In this document: one piece after another, positions 44,909-53,788 of the stretch | How positions within the stretch are numbered: the stretch's first letter is position 1 | Layout: each line of letters starts with the position of its first letter | Source: Bradyrhizobium commune | Lineage (GTDB): Bacteria; Pseudomonadota; Alphaproteobacteria; Rhizobiales; Xanthobacteraceae | Direction: 5' to 3' | Length of the DNA: 64,000 nt | Assembly (NCBI RefSeq): GCF_015624505.1 | Contig: NZ_CP061379.1 | Coordinates: 6,386,001-6,450,000 of the forward strand | Notes under the pieces: model-generated | The model's input: only the letters and a program-made list of their open reading frames with translations | What the model was told of the DNA's origin: nothing | Databases searched by the model: none | Program-made: the position numbers and the translations under genes

Positions 44909-44925
44909 GTGAAAATGATTTTCAC
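44909..44925. promoter_or_regulatory. Perfect 17-bp palindromic operator upstream of the Liv operon
   Basis: GTGAAAAT-G-ATTTTCAC is perfectly symmetrical. It lies 255 bp upstream of the binding-protein start and nearly matches the site before the FAH operon (37324-37340). A common regulator, possibly the IclR protein, is inferred. Confidence 0.7.
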
Positions 44926-45117
44926 TAATTGCGCTCGTTGTCAATGAGTTTTGATCGATGTCAAGCGGCTCTTTCCACGCTCCACGTCGTTCAAAGGTGC
45001 GGTTTTTGGCCCGAACTTGCCGATAAATCGTCTTCTACAATTGCCAACCATGCCATTCCCGCTGTTCTGAAATAACGAGATACTGCTGGGCAGCTTGACA
45101 AGAAGTGGATCGTGCTG

Positions 45118-45200
45118 TGTTTTGGGGGTGGCGGCATCGTGGGTAGGAAATTTCTATCCGCCCAAGGTTCGCACTTTCATCGACTTCCTGGCTTCCGGAA
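45118..45200 (+). pseudogene. Possible LysR C-terminal remnant
   Basis: The plus strand encodes YPPKVRTFIDFLASGKAS, which closely resembles the usual end of LysR proteins (compare AKIRVFIDYLLGHF in the lysR gene at 31084). Nothing else of the gene is recognisable upstream. Confidence 0.4.
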
Positions 45201-45688
45201 AAGCGTCTGCTCAGAGGCAGACGAGGAGCGATCGGCAAATTGATCTGCTCGACAAAAAAGTCGTGCCGCAGACAATCAATGGAAACAGAGCGGGCCCCGC
45301 ATCGGGCAATTGCGGCGCTTGCAAGCCAAACAGCAACGCGAATGTCAACAACGCAACGATCCGCAAGACCCTGATGTTACTCGCGGCTTCTCTCTTCGTA
45401 GGATTCGGAAGTGTGTGATTCACTGTCGCATGCGCCTCCGTAGCGACTGGATTGCACGGCCGTGCTTGGATGCAAGACAGACCGAGTGGAGCGAGCACGG
45501 CCCGGATATGTCCGATCAAATCACTGGCCGAAGCGCCTCTCCCGCGTAACGTCAGCGTACGCCATTTTCCTACATGGCTCGGCAGTGGCTGCTGCGAGCT
45601 GCCGTTTCCTGCGCGCCCGGATTGCTTCTAGCACAGAGGCGGTTGTCGACTACGACCCTCTTGGCCACCGCGCCCGTCATGTCCAATG

Positions 45689-45860
45689 ATGAACTCACAG
45701 AACAATGCCGTTCAGGCGGCGCCATCGAAAATACTGGTTCCGGGGGCGACTGGCGGCACGGGGCGCGCGATCGTCGCGCAAGCGCTCGCACGCGGCGAGG
45801 ACGTGACCGTGCTCGTGCGCTGACCGAGAAAGCGGCGGACCTGGAAGGGGTGGAGCAGCG
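45689..45860 (+). pseudogene. NAD(P)-binding (NmrA/SDR-like) gene remnant
   Basis: From an ATG at 45689 the frame reads KILVPGATGGTGRAIVAQAL then ARGEDVTVLVR and stops. In the next frame it continues TEKAADLEGV, exactly as expected for an NmrA-like NAD(P)-binding protein with a one-base frameshift after the first 44 residues. The remainder of the protein is not recognisable. Confidence 0.65.
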
Positions 45861-46756
45861 TGTTCGGCGCCGTGTTCAGGTTATGAAGCACCGAGGCAAT
45901 CGCCGACGCTTGAGCGACGAGCGGCAAATACTCGGTCGCAACGAACAAACTGCCAGAGCAGGATGGTCTGGCCCTGTGCCTGCGGCATCGTCAGGCCCTA
46001 GCTCCGGTGAAGACGCATCAGCAGGATGTGGACCTGGAGAATGATCTGGTTCTCATCGTCCGCTTGTCGCCAATCAGGGCACGGAAGTGCTGGTTGGGCT
46101 TGTGGACATCCTCCCGGCAAACGTCATACCCGCCCCCGGGATGGTGCGCATCCTCACGTACCCATTGTCCATCGGAATTTCGCGATTTCCGTGGTGTGGA
46201 TCCAGATCGTCCAAACAGCGTCTTGCAAAGATCGCAGCGAGTCGATGATGCATCGTTGCGATGCGGTCTGTCCCGATTCACCGTTGGCCATCACGGTAAA
46301 GTTCGGGGCAATGACCTCGATACGACTCTATAAGCCCAGGTAAGCTATCCGGATTGGCGCATCCGCTGCAGATTGTCTTACTGTGATCCACCGATCACCC
46401 ACGTCAACGACGATAACTTTTTTCTCGGCGTTCGGCGCTGCGAGACGGTCCTCATCCTTCTTGTAGCAACCAGGAAAAAGGCCGGGGTCGACGATACGAC
46501 CCCGGCAGTTGAGGGAGGAGCGCCTAGGGCGCCCAAGCCGGCATTCGCCAATCAATCTTATAGGCCCGCTGCCGGCGGCGGATTCGCGGTACGTTCGCCC
46601 GAAGCTCGCTCCGAGCCAAATGTCGGCGAGCATCCGTGAGCGGACCTCGCCTTGACGCACAATTCCTCCAGCTACAGGATCAATTATCGAGGTCGTTTCA
46701 AAGAACAGCTGCAGCTGATTGTTCAACGAAGTACGGCCCATACTTCGCATTTTTCC
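45861..46756. other. Gene-poor stretch, probably decayed DNA
   Basis: About 900 bases without a gene I can support. Short open frames exist on both strands (for example 46328-46750 minus) but show no recognisable motif or convincing start. Some minus-strand phrases around 45850-45950 and 46250-46330 look protein-like, suggesting further remnants, but I cannot name them. Confidence 0.4.
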
Positions 46757-47527
46757 TCAATCCGCCGTCCAGCCACCGTCCAGAAGCAAGCTACTACCAG
46801 TGACCAAGCTGGAGGCATCGGAGGCCAAATAGACAATCGCCCCAAGTAGATCCTCGATTTGACCGAGCCGACCTAGTTTTATTTTTGACAGTACTTCAGC
46901 CTTGAAGTCAGCATCCTCAAAAAACGGCTTTGTCATCGGGGTCTCGATGAACGTGGGAGCGATTGTGTTGCTGCGGATTCCATGGGGCGCAAAATCGAGC
47001 GCAAAAGCTTTATTCATCCCTTCAAGCCCCCATTTAGAGGCGCAATAGAGCGATCGGTTGCGAGCACCGACATGGCCCATTTGAGAGCCAACATGTATGA
47101 GTGAGCCGCGAACCTCTTCTGCAATCATACGCTTCGCTGCGGCCTGTCCGACGAAGAAGGCGCCTTTTAGATTTAGACCGACAACCACATCGTAGTCCTC
47201 TTCGCTCACTTCGATTGCAGACTTCGGTCGGTTCGTTCCCGCATTGTTGATAAGAACATGATAAGCTGGCCGGCTTTTAAAAAAAGCCGCGACAGCAGCA
47301 ATATCCGTGACGTCAAGTATCATCCAATCGGCGGTCTGACCTCGACCGCAGATCGCGTTCGCCGCGGCCTCGATCTCGCTCGATGAGCGCGCGATCAGCG
47401 TCACCTTGGCGCCTGCTTCCGCAAGCGCTGCGGCAGCGGCAAGCCCAATACCTCGCCCGGCGCCGGTCACGACGGCACGACGCCCATCAAGTCGAAAACT
47501 TGGTGTCGTGGGTAAGTGCATTTCCAT
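46757..47527 (-). CDS. SDR-family oxidoreductase
   Basis: About 256 residues: VTGAGRGIGLAAAAALAEAG, LINNAGTNRPKSAIEVSEED, and the S-Y-K in HVGSQMGHVGARNRSLYCASK near residues 145-163, ending SLVTGSSLLLDGGWTAD. The pattern is like gluconate 5-dehydrogenase-type SDRs. The open frame extends to 47737, but the ATG at 47527 gives a normal N-terminus. It is last in the LacI-associated cluster, 56 bases after the crotonase gene, and could oxidise an alicyclic alcohol to the ketone. Confidence 0.88.
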   Translation of the reverse strand: MEMHLPTTPSFRLDGRRAVVTGAGRGIGLAAAAALAEAGAKVTLIARSSSEIEAAANAICGRGQTADWMILDVTDIAAVAAFFKSRPAYHVLINNAGTNRPKSAIEVSEEDYDVVVGLNLKGAFFVGQAAAKRMIAEEVRGSLIHVGSQMGHVGARNRSLYCASKWGLEGMNKAFALDFAPHGIRSNTIAPTFIETPMTKPFFEDADFKAEVLSKIKLGRLGQIEDLLGAIVYLASDASSLVTGSSLLLDGGWTAD

Positions 47528-47583
47528 TTCACTAAAGCCATTTCTTCGCGAGGCCTTCACGGACTCCGCCAAGCTGCAGTCCC

Positions 47584-48357
47584 TCAATACTTTTCCAAAT
47601 AGAGATTCATGGTAGCGAGCGCCAAACCGTACGGTACCAGCTCGTGCATCTCGCGACGGATACGTTCCACGATGCACTTGCGCGTATTGCGCAGCGCGGT
47701 CGTCGAGCGCGTCGAAAGCTTTTCGGCGATCGTCCACGCGCGCGGGTTCAGCGCATCCCCAGACATCACCTCTCCGACCATGCCCAGCTCATGGGCTTGC
47801 CGTGCCGTCAGTTCCTCGTCCATGAGCAGGAAATAACGTCCGCGATTAGGTCCGAGCAGCATTGGAAAGAGAACGTGAACGCCGTCCCCAGGAACCAGCC
47901 CGGCAGGAAAATGACCGGAATCGGCGAATGTTGCCGTGTCTGCGGCAAGGACGATGTCGCAGAGTAGCGCGAGCTCGCAATGGCGTGTCGCCGGCCCATT
48001 GACTGCGGCGATCATCGGTGCCTCGATAGCCAGAAGTGCGTCCATCATGGCTATCATTTCGCGCTGTGCCGTGTTCGTGTACTCAGTGTCGGTCGGCGGA
48101 CGGTCCGGCCAGTACTTGGTCGCATCGTTTGCAGTGATCCGCGGGCCGCAGAATTCGTTTCCGGCGCCCGTCAAAATGATCACGCGATTTCCATAATCAT
48201 CGCCGACTTTCCGAAAGAGCTCGGGCAGTTCGAGATGTGCAAGCTTACTCCATTGCAGGGGACCACCGTTCGTATGCAGCGTGATCTGCAAGATGCCGTC
48301 CCGGCGTTCCAATTTCGCGCATTGATACCTGTCAGCATAGTTCTCAAAGGTGCTCAT
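47584..48357 (-). CDS. Crotonase-family hydrolase resembling 6-oxocamphor hydrolase
   Basis: A 257-residue crotonase-superfamily protein. As remembered from the 6-oxocamphor hydrolase sequence, matching stretches are the N-terminal ENYADRYQCAKLERRDG, HTNGGPLQWSKLAHLEL, and especially ADSGHFPAGLVPGDGVHVLF and LGPNRGRYFLLMDEELTARQ. The catalytic histidine and aspartate of that enzyme (145 and 154) would be H149 and D158 here, and H126 could match its His122. That enzyme splits a C-C bond in a cyclic beta-diketone without CoA. Ordinary enoyl-CoA hydratases lack this pattern. The start follows GAGGGGAG. Substrate is unproven. Confidence 0.75.
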   Translation of the reverse strand: MSTFENYADRYQCAKLERRDGILQITLHTNGGPLQWSKLAHLELPELFRKVGDDYGNRVIILTGAGNEFCGPRITANDATKYWPDRPPTDTEYTNTAQREMIAMMDALLAIEAPMIAAVNGPATRHCELALLCDIVLAADTATFADSGHFPAGLVPGDGVHVLFPMLLGPNRGRYFLLMDEELTARQAHELGMVGEVMSGDALNPRAWTIAEKLSTRSTTALRNTRKCIVERIRREMHELVPYGLALATMNLYLEKY

Positions 48358-48520
48358 AGTTTCTCCCCTCATCAGTGATTGTCCGCCTATCGACAGGTGG
48401 CGCCGGGTTTCCAGCTTGGCTCGATCGGTCAGTTTGGCAGCAGGCGAAAACGGATCTGGTAAATATTTCCCCGAAGGACTGTTGAGGAACTGGCAAAGAC
48501 ATCCTGAAGCCTATTCGGAA

Positions 48521-49102
48521 CTACTGGCATATGCCCAATGCACGTAGCTCTTGAAAAGAGAAGTCATCGCCGTCCCGACGGCCTCGCACCCAACTGGGGC
48601 CCCCTTTCGGCTCCGGCTGCATGTCGACGACAATTGACGATTCATAGACGATCGTACGTCTTTGAATCTTCCAACGGTTGTTTCGCCGCTCGAATCGATC
48701 AACGCTGCGCCCGGAAATCAGAAGCACCTTGCCTGAAGTCGTATTGCCCTCGACGTCTCCTACGAGCTGGGAGAGCGCATCTTTCGCTTCAGGCGGATAG
48801 CACTGAACCACCTGCGCGTAGCTTTCGACAAGTGCGAGGTCTGGTCCGGCGAAATCAATAAGGACGTTGCCAAAGCTGTGCCAGGAGACGCTGATCGTCT
48901 TATGCCGCTCCCTTACCCAGAAGACGAATTCCTCAACGGTCAGGTCTTTACCGTGATTGTCGACCGCATCCTCGTGGTAGACCTCCCGGATCAAGTTGTA
49001 ATCCAGCCGGTCGATGGCACGGGAATAGCGGGCGAGCACGTCTAGAATCTCGATCCGATCGGCGGTCCGTTCGAGTGTGAATTGGTCGGTCCTGGCCGTC
49101 AT
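48521..49102 (-). CDS. SnoaL/NTF2-like protein
   Basis: A 193-residue protein with the SnoaL-like fold: RIEILDVLARYSRAIDRLDY, VYHEDAVDNHGKDLTVEEF, SWHSFGNVLIDFAG and WKIQRRTIVYES. Members include ketosteroid-isomerase-like and limonene-epoxide-hydrolase-like enzymes and ring-hydroxylating subunits. No function is assigned. The ATG follows GGAGG. It lies 26 bases after the flavoprotein gene, within the same transcription unit. Confidence 0.82.
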   Translation of the reverse strand: MTARTDQFTLERTADRIEILDVLARYSRAIDRLDYNLIREVYHEDAVDNHGKDLTVEEFVFWVRERHKTISVSWHSFGNVLIDFAGPDLALVESYAQVVQCYPPEAKDALSQLVGDVEGNTTSGKVLLISGRSVDRFERRNNRWKIQRRTIVYESSIVVDMQPEPKGGPSWVRGRRDGDDFSFQELRALGICQ

Positions 49103-49128
49103 ATTGCCTCCCTGCGCCTTCTCGGGAA

Positions 49129-50535
49129 TCACTTTGCTCTGGTTGTGGCGGCTGCGTTCCCACCTGCTAGCCTCCCGAATATGGCTGCTTTTCCAAGGGC
49201 AGATCCGCTCGAATAGTCCTGGCCGTGGAAGCCGCCGACAACCTCCCCGGCAGCGAAGACGCGCGGGATATGCTCACCATATGGGTTCACCAAGCGCATC
49301 GCGCGGTCTACGGCCAGACCGCAGTAGCTTGCAATCAGCGCGGTCGCACAAGGATATCCGTAAAACGGCGGTTTCTCGATTGTCGGTGGCACTCCGAAAT
49401 TGCCGCTCAGACTCGCGCGGCCGAACTCGGTGTCGATCCCCGCGCGGATGTCGTCGTTGTAGCGCACCACGGTCTGCTCAAAGATCTGAGGGTCGATGCG
49501 GAGCCGCTCGGCTAGTTCCGCTAATGTATCGGCCCGAACCATAAGACCGTTCTTTTCTGCTAAGTCGTAGTTGCAGGGATTGGGCACCGGCTTGGACATT
49601 GCCATTATTCGGCCGTCGAGTATCTGGAAGCCGACCGCTTCAGGTTGCTTGAGGCAGGCTTCGCCGATTTCCTTGTATGAAATGGACTCGTTGACAAAGC
49701 GCTTGGCTGCGCGGTTCACAATGATGCTGCCATCATACATCGACACGATCAGGATCGGCCGATCATCACGCGCAGTACCAAGATAGGAATTCAACGAGAA
49801 GCCGAAAGTCCCCTTAAGATAACCGACGTCGCGATGGTCGGCGCCCAACGCCAGGCCCATCAGAAATCCGTCGCCCGTATTTGCCTCTCCGCCACCTCGG
49901 AGCGCGGCTCGCAGATGAGGCGCGTAGCGGTCGATGAGCTCCTCGCTCTGCGTGAATCCCCCCGTAGCGATCACTACGCCGGAAGTCACGCAAAACTCGA
50001 ATGGGCCATCTTTGGCACAAACGGCAACCGTAACGGGATCATCATGGGAGCGCCCCGGGCGGATACGCTGAGCTGCGCACTCAGTGCGGTAGGCGATCCG
50101 CTGGACCTGCGAGATCCTTTTGCGGAGCGCTTCCATCATTTGGCGCGGATCGACTGAATGAGCCCTGGGGACCGACATGCTTGAGGCCAAGGTGACCGGA
50201 CCGAACTCGACGCCGTGCCTCTGCAGCCATTCGTATGCGTCCAGCTGCCTCTCGACGTAAACGTCGGTAAGATCGGGATCGTTCTTGCCGTTACCGCACT
50301 TCATCAAGTCGGCGCGCAGCAAATCGACCGAGTCTTCGACGCCCAGCGCCTTCTGGGCCTCGGTTCCCGCGAAGGCAAAGCCTCCCCCGCTCTGCACTGT
50401 GCTTCCCCCGTAGCTGCTCGCCTTTTCTATCAGTGTGACCTCCGCGCCAGCTTCGGCCGCCGACAGGGCCGCGCAAAAGCCAGCCAGGCCTCCACCGGCT
50501 ACGAGGACTTCCGCGCGCCTATTTTGTTTCGACAC
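49129..50535 (-). CDS. FAD-dependent dehydrogenase (fumarate reductase/ketosteroid dehydrogenase-like)
   Basis: A 468-residue flavoprotein. The FAD motif VLVAGGGLAGFCAALSAAEA is at the N-terminus with SSYGGSTVQSGGGFAF, GVVIATGGFTQ near residue 190, and the C-terminal FAD-contact region VFAAGEVVGGFHGQDYSSGS. This family covers fumarate-reductase-like flavoproteins and 3-ketosteroid delta-1-dehydrogenases, which insert or reduce a C=C bond next to a carbonyl. GTG start at 50535 with GAGG upstream. In context it could desaturate a cyclic ketone. Confidence 0.87.
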   Translation of the reverse strand: MSKQNRRAEVLVAGGGLAGFCAALSAAEAGAEVTLIEKASSYGGSTVQSGGGFAFAGTEAQKALGVEDSVDLLRADLMKCGNGKNDPDLTDVYVERQLDAYEWLQRHGVEFGPVTLASSMSVPRAHSVDPRQMMEALRKRISQVQRIAYRTECAAQRIRPGRSHDDPVTVAVCAKDGPFEFCVTSGVVIATGGFTQSEELIDRYAPHLRAALRGGGEANTGDGFLMGLALGADHRDVGYLKGTFGFSLNSYLGTARDDRPILIVSMYDGSIIVNRAAKRFVNESISYKEIGEACLKQPEAVGFQILDGRIMAMSKPVPNPCNYDLAEKNGLMVRADTLAELAERLRIDPQIFEQTVVRYNDDIRAGIDTEFGRASLSGNFGVPPTIEKPPFYGYPCATALIASYCGLAVDRAMRLVNPYGEHIPRVFAAGEVVGGFHGQDYSSGSALGKAAIFGRLAGGNAAATTRAK

Positions 50536-50563
50536 TACTAATCCTCTGTCTCATAACTCTGGA

Positions 50564-51139
50564 TTAGGCCGCGCGCCCCATAGTCTTCCAGGCATTAGCC
50601 AGTTCGTAGACCTGTTGTCCGACAAGCTCGAGATGGGCGGTGACTGTCGGGTCGACACACTCGCCATCCTTGAAGGGTGTCTGGGCCGAGTTGATAGCGG
50701 CCCCGAAGGGTGTGGGCCAGGAACGCAGAGCATGTGCGACGGATCGAAGCGCGCTGAGAGTTGAACCGGTAGCTTGCCAGCCGTAGGCGCACACAATGAT
50801 TCCGAACGCCCGCCCGTGGAGATAGGGGCGGACATCCGTGCGTAAGTCTTCGACGTAATCTAGCGCATTCTTGACTAGGCCGGAAATCGATCCGTGGTAT
50901 CCCGGAGAGGCTATGATCACACCGTCAGCTTCCCTCAATGCTGTGATAAGTGCGGTCGCGCTAGCATCACGGTAGGGTAGATCGGGCGAGTAGAGCGGCA
51001 GCTCTAAATCGGAGCCCGCAAAGATACGCGTGCGGGCTCCAAGCGATCCGGCAGCCGCAATGGCATGCCGAAGCGCAGTCTCCGAGGTAGACCCGGGCCG
51101 GGTTGTACCGCCCAACCCGACTATGAACGGAGCATGCAT
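50564..51139 (-). CDS. NADPH-dependent FMN reductase
   Basis: A 191-residue flavodoxin-like reductase: IVGLGGTTRPGSTSETALRH for phosphate binding, IIASPGYHGSISGLVKNALD near residue 75, and ALRSVAHALRSWPTPFGA. Such enzymes supply reduced FMN to partner monooxygenases. ATG at 51139 with GGAGG in front. The gene lies directly between the luciferase-like monooxygenase and the flavoprotein, so it is probably the reductase of a two-component monooxygenase. Confidence 0.9.
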   Translation of the reverse strand: MHAPFIVGLGGTTRPGSTSETALRHAIAAAGSLGARTRIFAGSDLELPLYSPDLPYRDASATALITALREADGVIIASPGYHGSISGLVKNALDYVEDLRTDVRPYLHGRAFGIIVCAYGWQATGSTLSALRSVAHALRSWPTPFGAAINSAQTPFKDGECVDPTVTAHLELVGQQVYELANAWKTMGRAA

Positions 51140-51163
51140 GTGGGCCTCCATATCCGAGACATC

Positions 51164-52315
51164 TCAACCGGCCGCATTTGAATGCTGTGGTTTGAATTGT
51201 GCCCTGAGACCGCGAGTTTCGAGGATGGGCAACACGTCCCGATTGAAGCGTGCGATGCCATCCTTGAAATTCACAAACGTCATCAGCAGGCCATCCAGCC
51301 CTGCGTCGGACAGCGAATGAAGACGGTCAACGATGCTATCGGCAGAACCCACAATCAGCGCTCCTCCACCACCAGCCGCAAAGTTGCGGCGGAGTGAGTG
51401 CATCACTTCCGGTGAGGCTCCCTTGCTGGACACTTCTTGTTGCGCCACAAAGCGATCGACGCTCTCAGTGTCCGCATTCTCGACGGCGTAATATTCGACG
51501 TAGCGTTCGGCCTCTGCCTGGGTGTCGCGCTGAACTACGGGAGCGAAGGCCCACACTTGCACCTTGCGTCCGAACTCTTCGAGCGCGTACCGTTTGTAAT
51601 CGGAAATCTGTTGTTGCCACGCCTCAGGACGTTCCGCGTTGAACAGAACGAAGCAGATGTCGGCCTGCTCGCAAGCAAAACGTCGTCCGATTTCGGAGCC
51701 GCCCGCGTTCATGATTGGAGGATAAGGTTTTTGGACGGGCTTGGGCATCGACATGCCCTTCTCGATATTGTAGAATTTCCCCTTGAAGTCGAACTCGTCT
51801 TCTTCGGTCCAGAGTCGTTTGAGGATCGCAAGCCATTCTGCCAAATGCTGGTATCGTTCGGTATGTTCCTTTAAGGGTGCACCGAACATCTCCAGTTCTG
51901 GCTTATTCCAGCCCGCTACAATGTTGAGCGCGAGCCGCCCGCCAGTAATGGCGTCGATCGTGGCACACTGCTTTGCCGCAACAATTGGATGCATCGTCGG
52001 CGCGTGAGTAGTCGGGAATATGGCTGAGTACCGCGTCGCTTGTCCGATCGCAGCTGAAAGGGTGAACGGATCGAAAACGACGCCCGTCGGGTGCTTTGTA
52101 TTGCCGGGCACAAAGCCTTTATAGCGCGCGTACGCAACGATGGCTTCGTATCCGGCGCCGTCCGCCATCTTCGACGCTTCTAGGGCGTTGGCCCAACTTG
52201 GCCTGTAGGCTTCGGGAACGAGCGTCTGGGCCGAGCCCCTGCCATTTAAGCCGAAGATGCCGAGCTTGAGGCGGTTCTGTCCGAAGATGGGATTCGTCTG
52301 ATCGTTCATAGCCAT
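51164..52315 (-). CDS. Luciferase-like (LLM class) flavin-dependent monooxygenase
   Basis: About 383 residues with a bacterial luciferase-like TIM barrel. Characteristic are RPSWANALEASKMADGAGYE, ATRYSAIFPTTHAPTMHP, GRLALNIVAGWNKPELEMFG near residue 140, and PPIMNAGGSEIGRRFA. The NIVAGWN-type motif groups it with RutA and other FMNH2-dependent oxygenases. Together with the next gene, an FMN reductase, it should form a two-component enzyme, for example a type II Baeyer-Villiger or ring-opening monooxygenase. The substrate is unknown. The start at 52315 is chosen over 52381 from family length. Confidence 0.88.
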   Translation of the reverse strand: MAMNDQTNPIFGQNRLKLGIFGLNGRGSAQTLVPEAYRPSWANALEASKMADGAGYEAIVAYARYKGFVPGNTKHPTGVVFDPFTLSAAIGQATRYSAIFPTTHAPTMHPIVAAKQCATIDAITGGRLALNIVAGWNKPELEMFGAPLKEHTERYQHLAEWLAILKRLWTEEDEFDFKGKFYNIEKGMSMPKPVQKPYPPIMNAGGSEIGRRFACEQADICFVLFNAERPEAWQQQISDYKRYALEEFGRKVQVWAFAPVVQRDTQAEAERYVEYYAVENADTESVDRFVAQQEVSSKGASPEVMHSLRRNFAAGGGGALIVGSADSIVDRLHSLSDAGLDGLLMTFVNFKDGIARFNRDVLPILETRGLRAQFKPQHSNAAG

Positions 52316-52413
52316 TTCCACGTGATGGTCGGAGCTCTTACTAGTCTCCGATATGTCGTGGATGACTCTAGGCTGGATCATCGCCGCGGATTAGCGGACA
52401 AGAGCGAAAAACA

Positions 52414-52653
52414 TTATTTCCCGCCCGGAATGAATGGCCTGTCCTGCTGTAGCCGCGATCGATCTGTAGGAGGAAGCCGTCGCCATAGCTCGCCATTACG
52501 GATTGGCACACGGCGAGCGGCTGTGGCTGCATGCCCGCAAACTTCACAGACGCCTAATGCTGCTGGACCGTCCGATGGTGCGAGAGGATTGCGTACATGG
52601 TCAGCGGCCTTGCGACATGCGAAGCAGCGAGGCGCCCAATCGGCCTGCTCCAT
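52414..52653 (-). CDS. Possible small zinc-ribbon-like protein
   Basis: A 79-residue frame in the gap between lacI and the monooxygenase gene, starting ATG with GGAAC upstream. It contains CFACRK near residue 10 and CEVCGH near 36, two CxxC knuckles that could bind zinc, followed by a basic, proline-rich tail. No family is recognised. Codon composition is similar to the surrounding genes. It may be a real small protein or chance. Confidence 0.35.
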   Translation of the reverse strand: MEQADWAPRCFACRKAADHVRNPLAPSDGPAALGVCEVCGHAATAARRVPIRNGELWRRLPPTDRSRLQQDRPFIPGGK

Positions 52654-52687
52654 CGGCCAGTTCCAATTGAACGGACTCGCACAGATC

Positions 52688-53788
52688 CTATCCAGCGGGT
52701 CTGACGACGGCAGGCCGCCACACGTACTGAGTTTCGACCCTTTCAACCCCTACTTCTGGTCGTCGTGCAGAATTCCTTACGATCAAATCTCCCTTGACTA
52801 TCACCTGTCGCGGCGAGGACGTACCTCGCTGGATCAAGTCCATGAGAAGACGTGTCGTTTCGCTCGTCATGATTTCGATCGGCTGCGAATAGCTCGTTAG
52901 CGAGAATGATGGCCATCTCGCCGGGCCGGCATCATCGAAGCCTACGATCGAGATGTCGTCGGGGATCCGAAGACCGAATTCGCTGCGACACACCTCCAAC
53001 GCAGCCAGTGCCATGTGATCGTTTGCGCAAAAGAGCGCGTCGGGAATGGGACCTTGCTTGCACATCAGGCGAACCGCATCCCTGGCCGCTTCGAACTCGT
53101 AGTTGCCCACGATGCGCAGAGGCTCTCCATAGCCGTTCTGGGCCAACCAACTCGTGAAGCCATGCTCGCGCTCGCGACTAGTGGAAGTGTGTTCTAGACC
53201 GGCCATGAAGCAGAAGCGCCGGTGGCCACTAGCGGCAAGGAACTCCGCGATCGCGCGGGCTCCGTTAACATTATCACCGGTGACGCTCGACACGCTGCTA
53301 TCGTTCGTCGCGCGATTGAACATTACCACCGGAATGCCGGAGTTGTCGCATTCCCGAGCCAGGCTCGAGGACATGGTCGTCGAACATAGCACCAGGCCGT
53401 CCACCTGAAACTGGAGTACTTTCTCAATCCCAAGATCGACCGTGCCGTCCTGATCGGGCGTGAAGAGCAGGACTTGGTAGCCGAGAGCTTGAAGCTCGCG
53501 CGAGAGTGCCTGAAGGGCCTGAGGATTGAACTGATTTTCAAGATAGCCGACCGCCACACCTATCACACGCGATTTGCGAGTGATGAGTGACCGCGCGATC
53601 AAGTTAGGCCTGTAGCCCAGCGTGCGTGCCGCTTTCAGAATCCGTTTACGCGTAGCTGCAGCGACGCTGGCACCAGGAGTGAATGCTCTTGAAACGGCGG
53701 ATTGAGATACACCGGCGAGCTTCGCGACGTCAGTGGCGTTTACCTCGCGAGAGACCCGCTCGTCGCCTGCGTCTTGGCCCCTTCTCAT
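52688..53788 (-). CDS. LacI-family transcriptional regulator
   Basis: A 366-residue regulator with the headpiece NATDVAKLAGVSQSAVSRAF and the hinge RKRILKAARTLGYRPNLIAR (residues 17-60), followed by a periplasmic-binding-like effector domain (IGVAVGYLENQFNPQALQAL, CANDHMALAALEVCR, ISIVGFDDAGPARWPSFSLT). An extra acidic 15-residue N-terminus precedes the headpiece. It lies upstream of, and on the same strand as, the monooxygenase cluster and is the likely regulator. The ligand is expected to be a pathway metabolite. Confidence 0.92.
   Translation of the reverse strand: MRRGQDAGDERVSREVNATDVAKLAGVSQSAVSRAFTPGASVAAATRKRILKAARTLGYRPNLIARSLITRKSRVIGVAVGYLENQFNPQALQALSRELQALGYQVLLFTPDQDGTVDLGIEKVLQFQVDGLVLCSTTMSSSLARECDNSGIPVVMFNRATNDSSVSSVTGDNVNGARAIAEFLAASGHRRFCFMAGLEHTSTSREREHGFTSWLAQNGYGEPLRIVGNYEFEAARDAVRLMCKQGPIPDALFCANDHMALAALEVCRSEFGLRIPDDISIVGFDDAGPARWPSFSLTSYSQPIEIMTSETTRLLMDLIQRGTSSPRQVIVKGDLIVRNSARRPEVGVERVETQYVWRPAVVRPAG

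Noticed and set aside
45211..45519. Minus-strand frame with a hydrophobic stretch
   Set aside because: One possible membrane segment only; no start signal or family resemblance.
46328..46750. Minus-strand frame of 140 codons next to the SDR gene
   Set aside because: No family features, no convincing ribosome site, and it lies in a region with other gene remnants. Left as gene-poor DNA.
47584..48357. Ordinary enoyl-CoA hydratase call for the crotonase gene
   Set aside because: The usual catalytic glutamate context of enoyl-CoA hydratases is absent and the HFPxGxVPGDG pattern fits 6-oxocamphor hydrolase better. Kept as a resemblance only.
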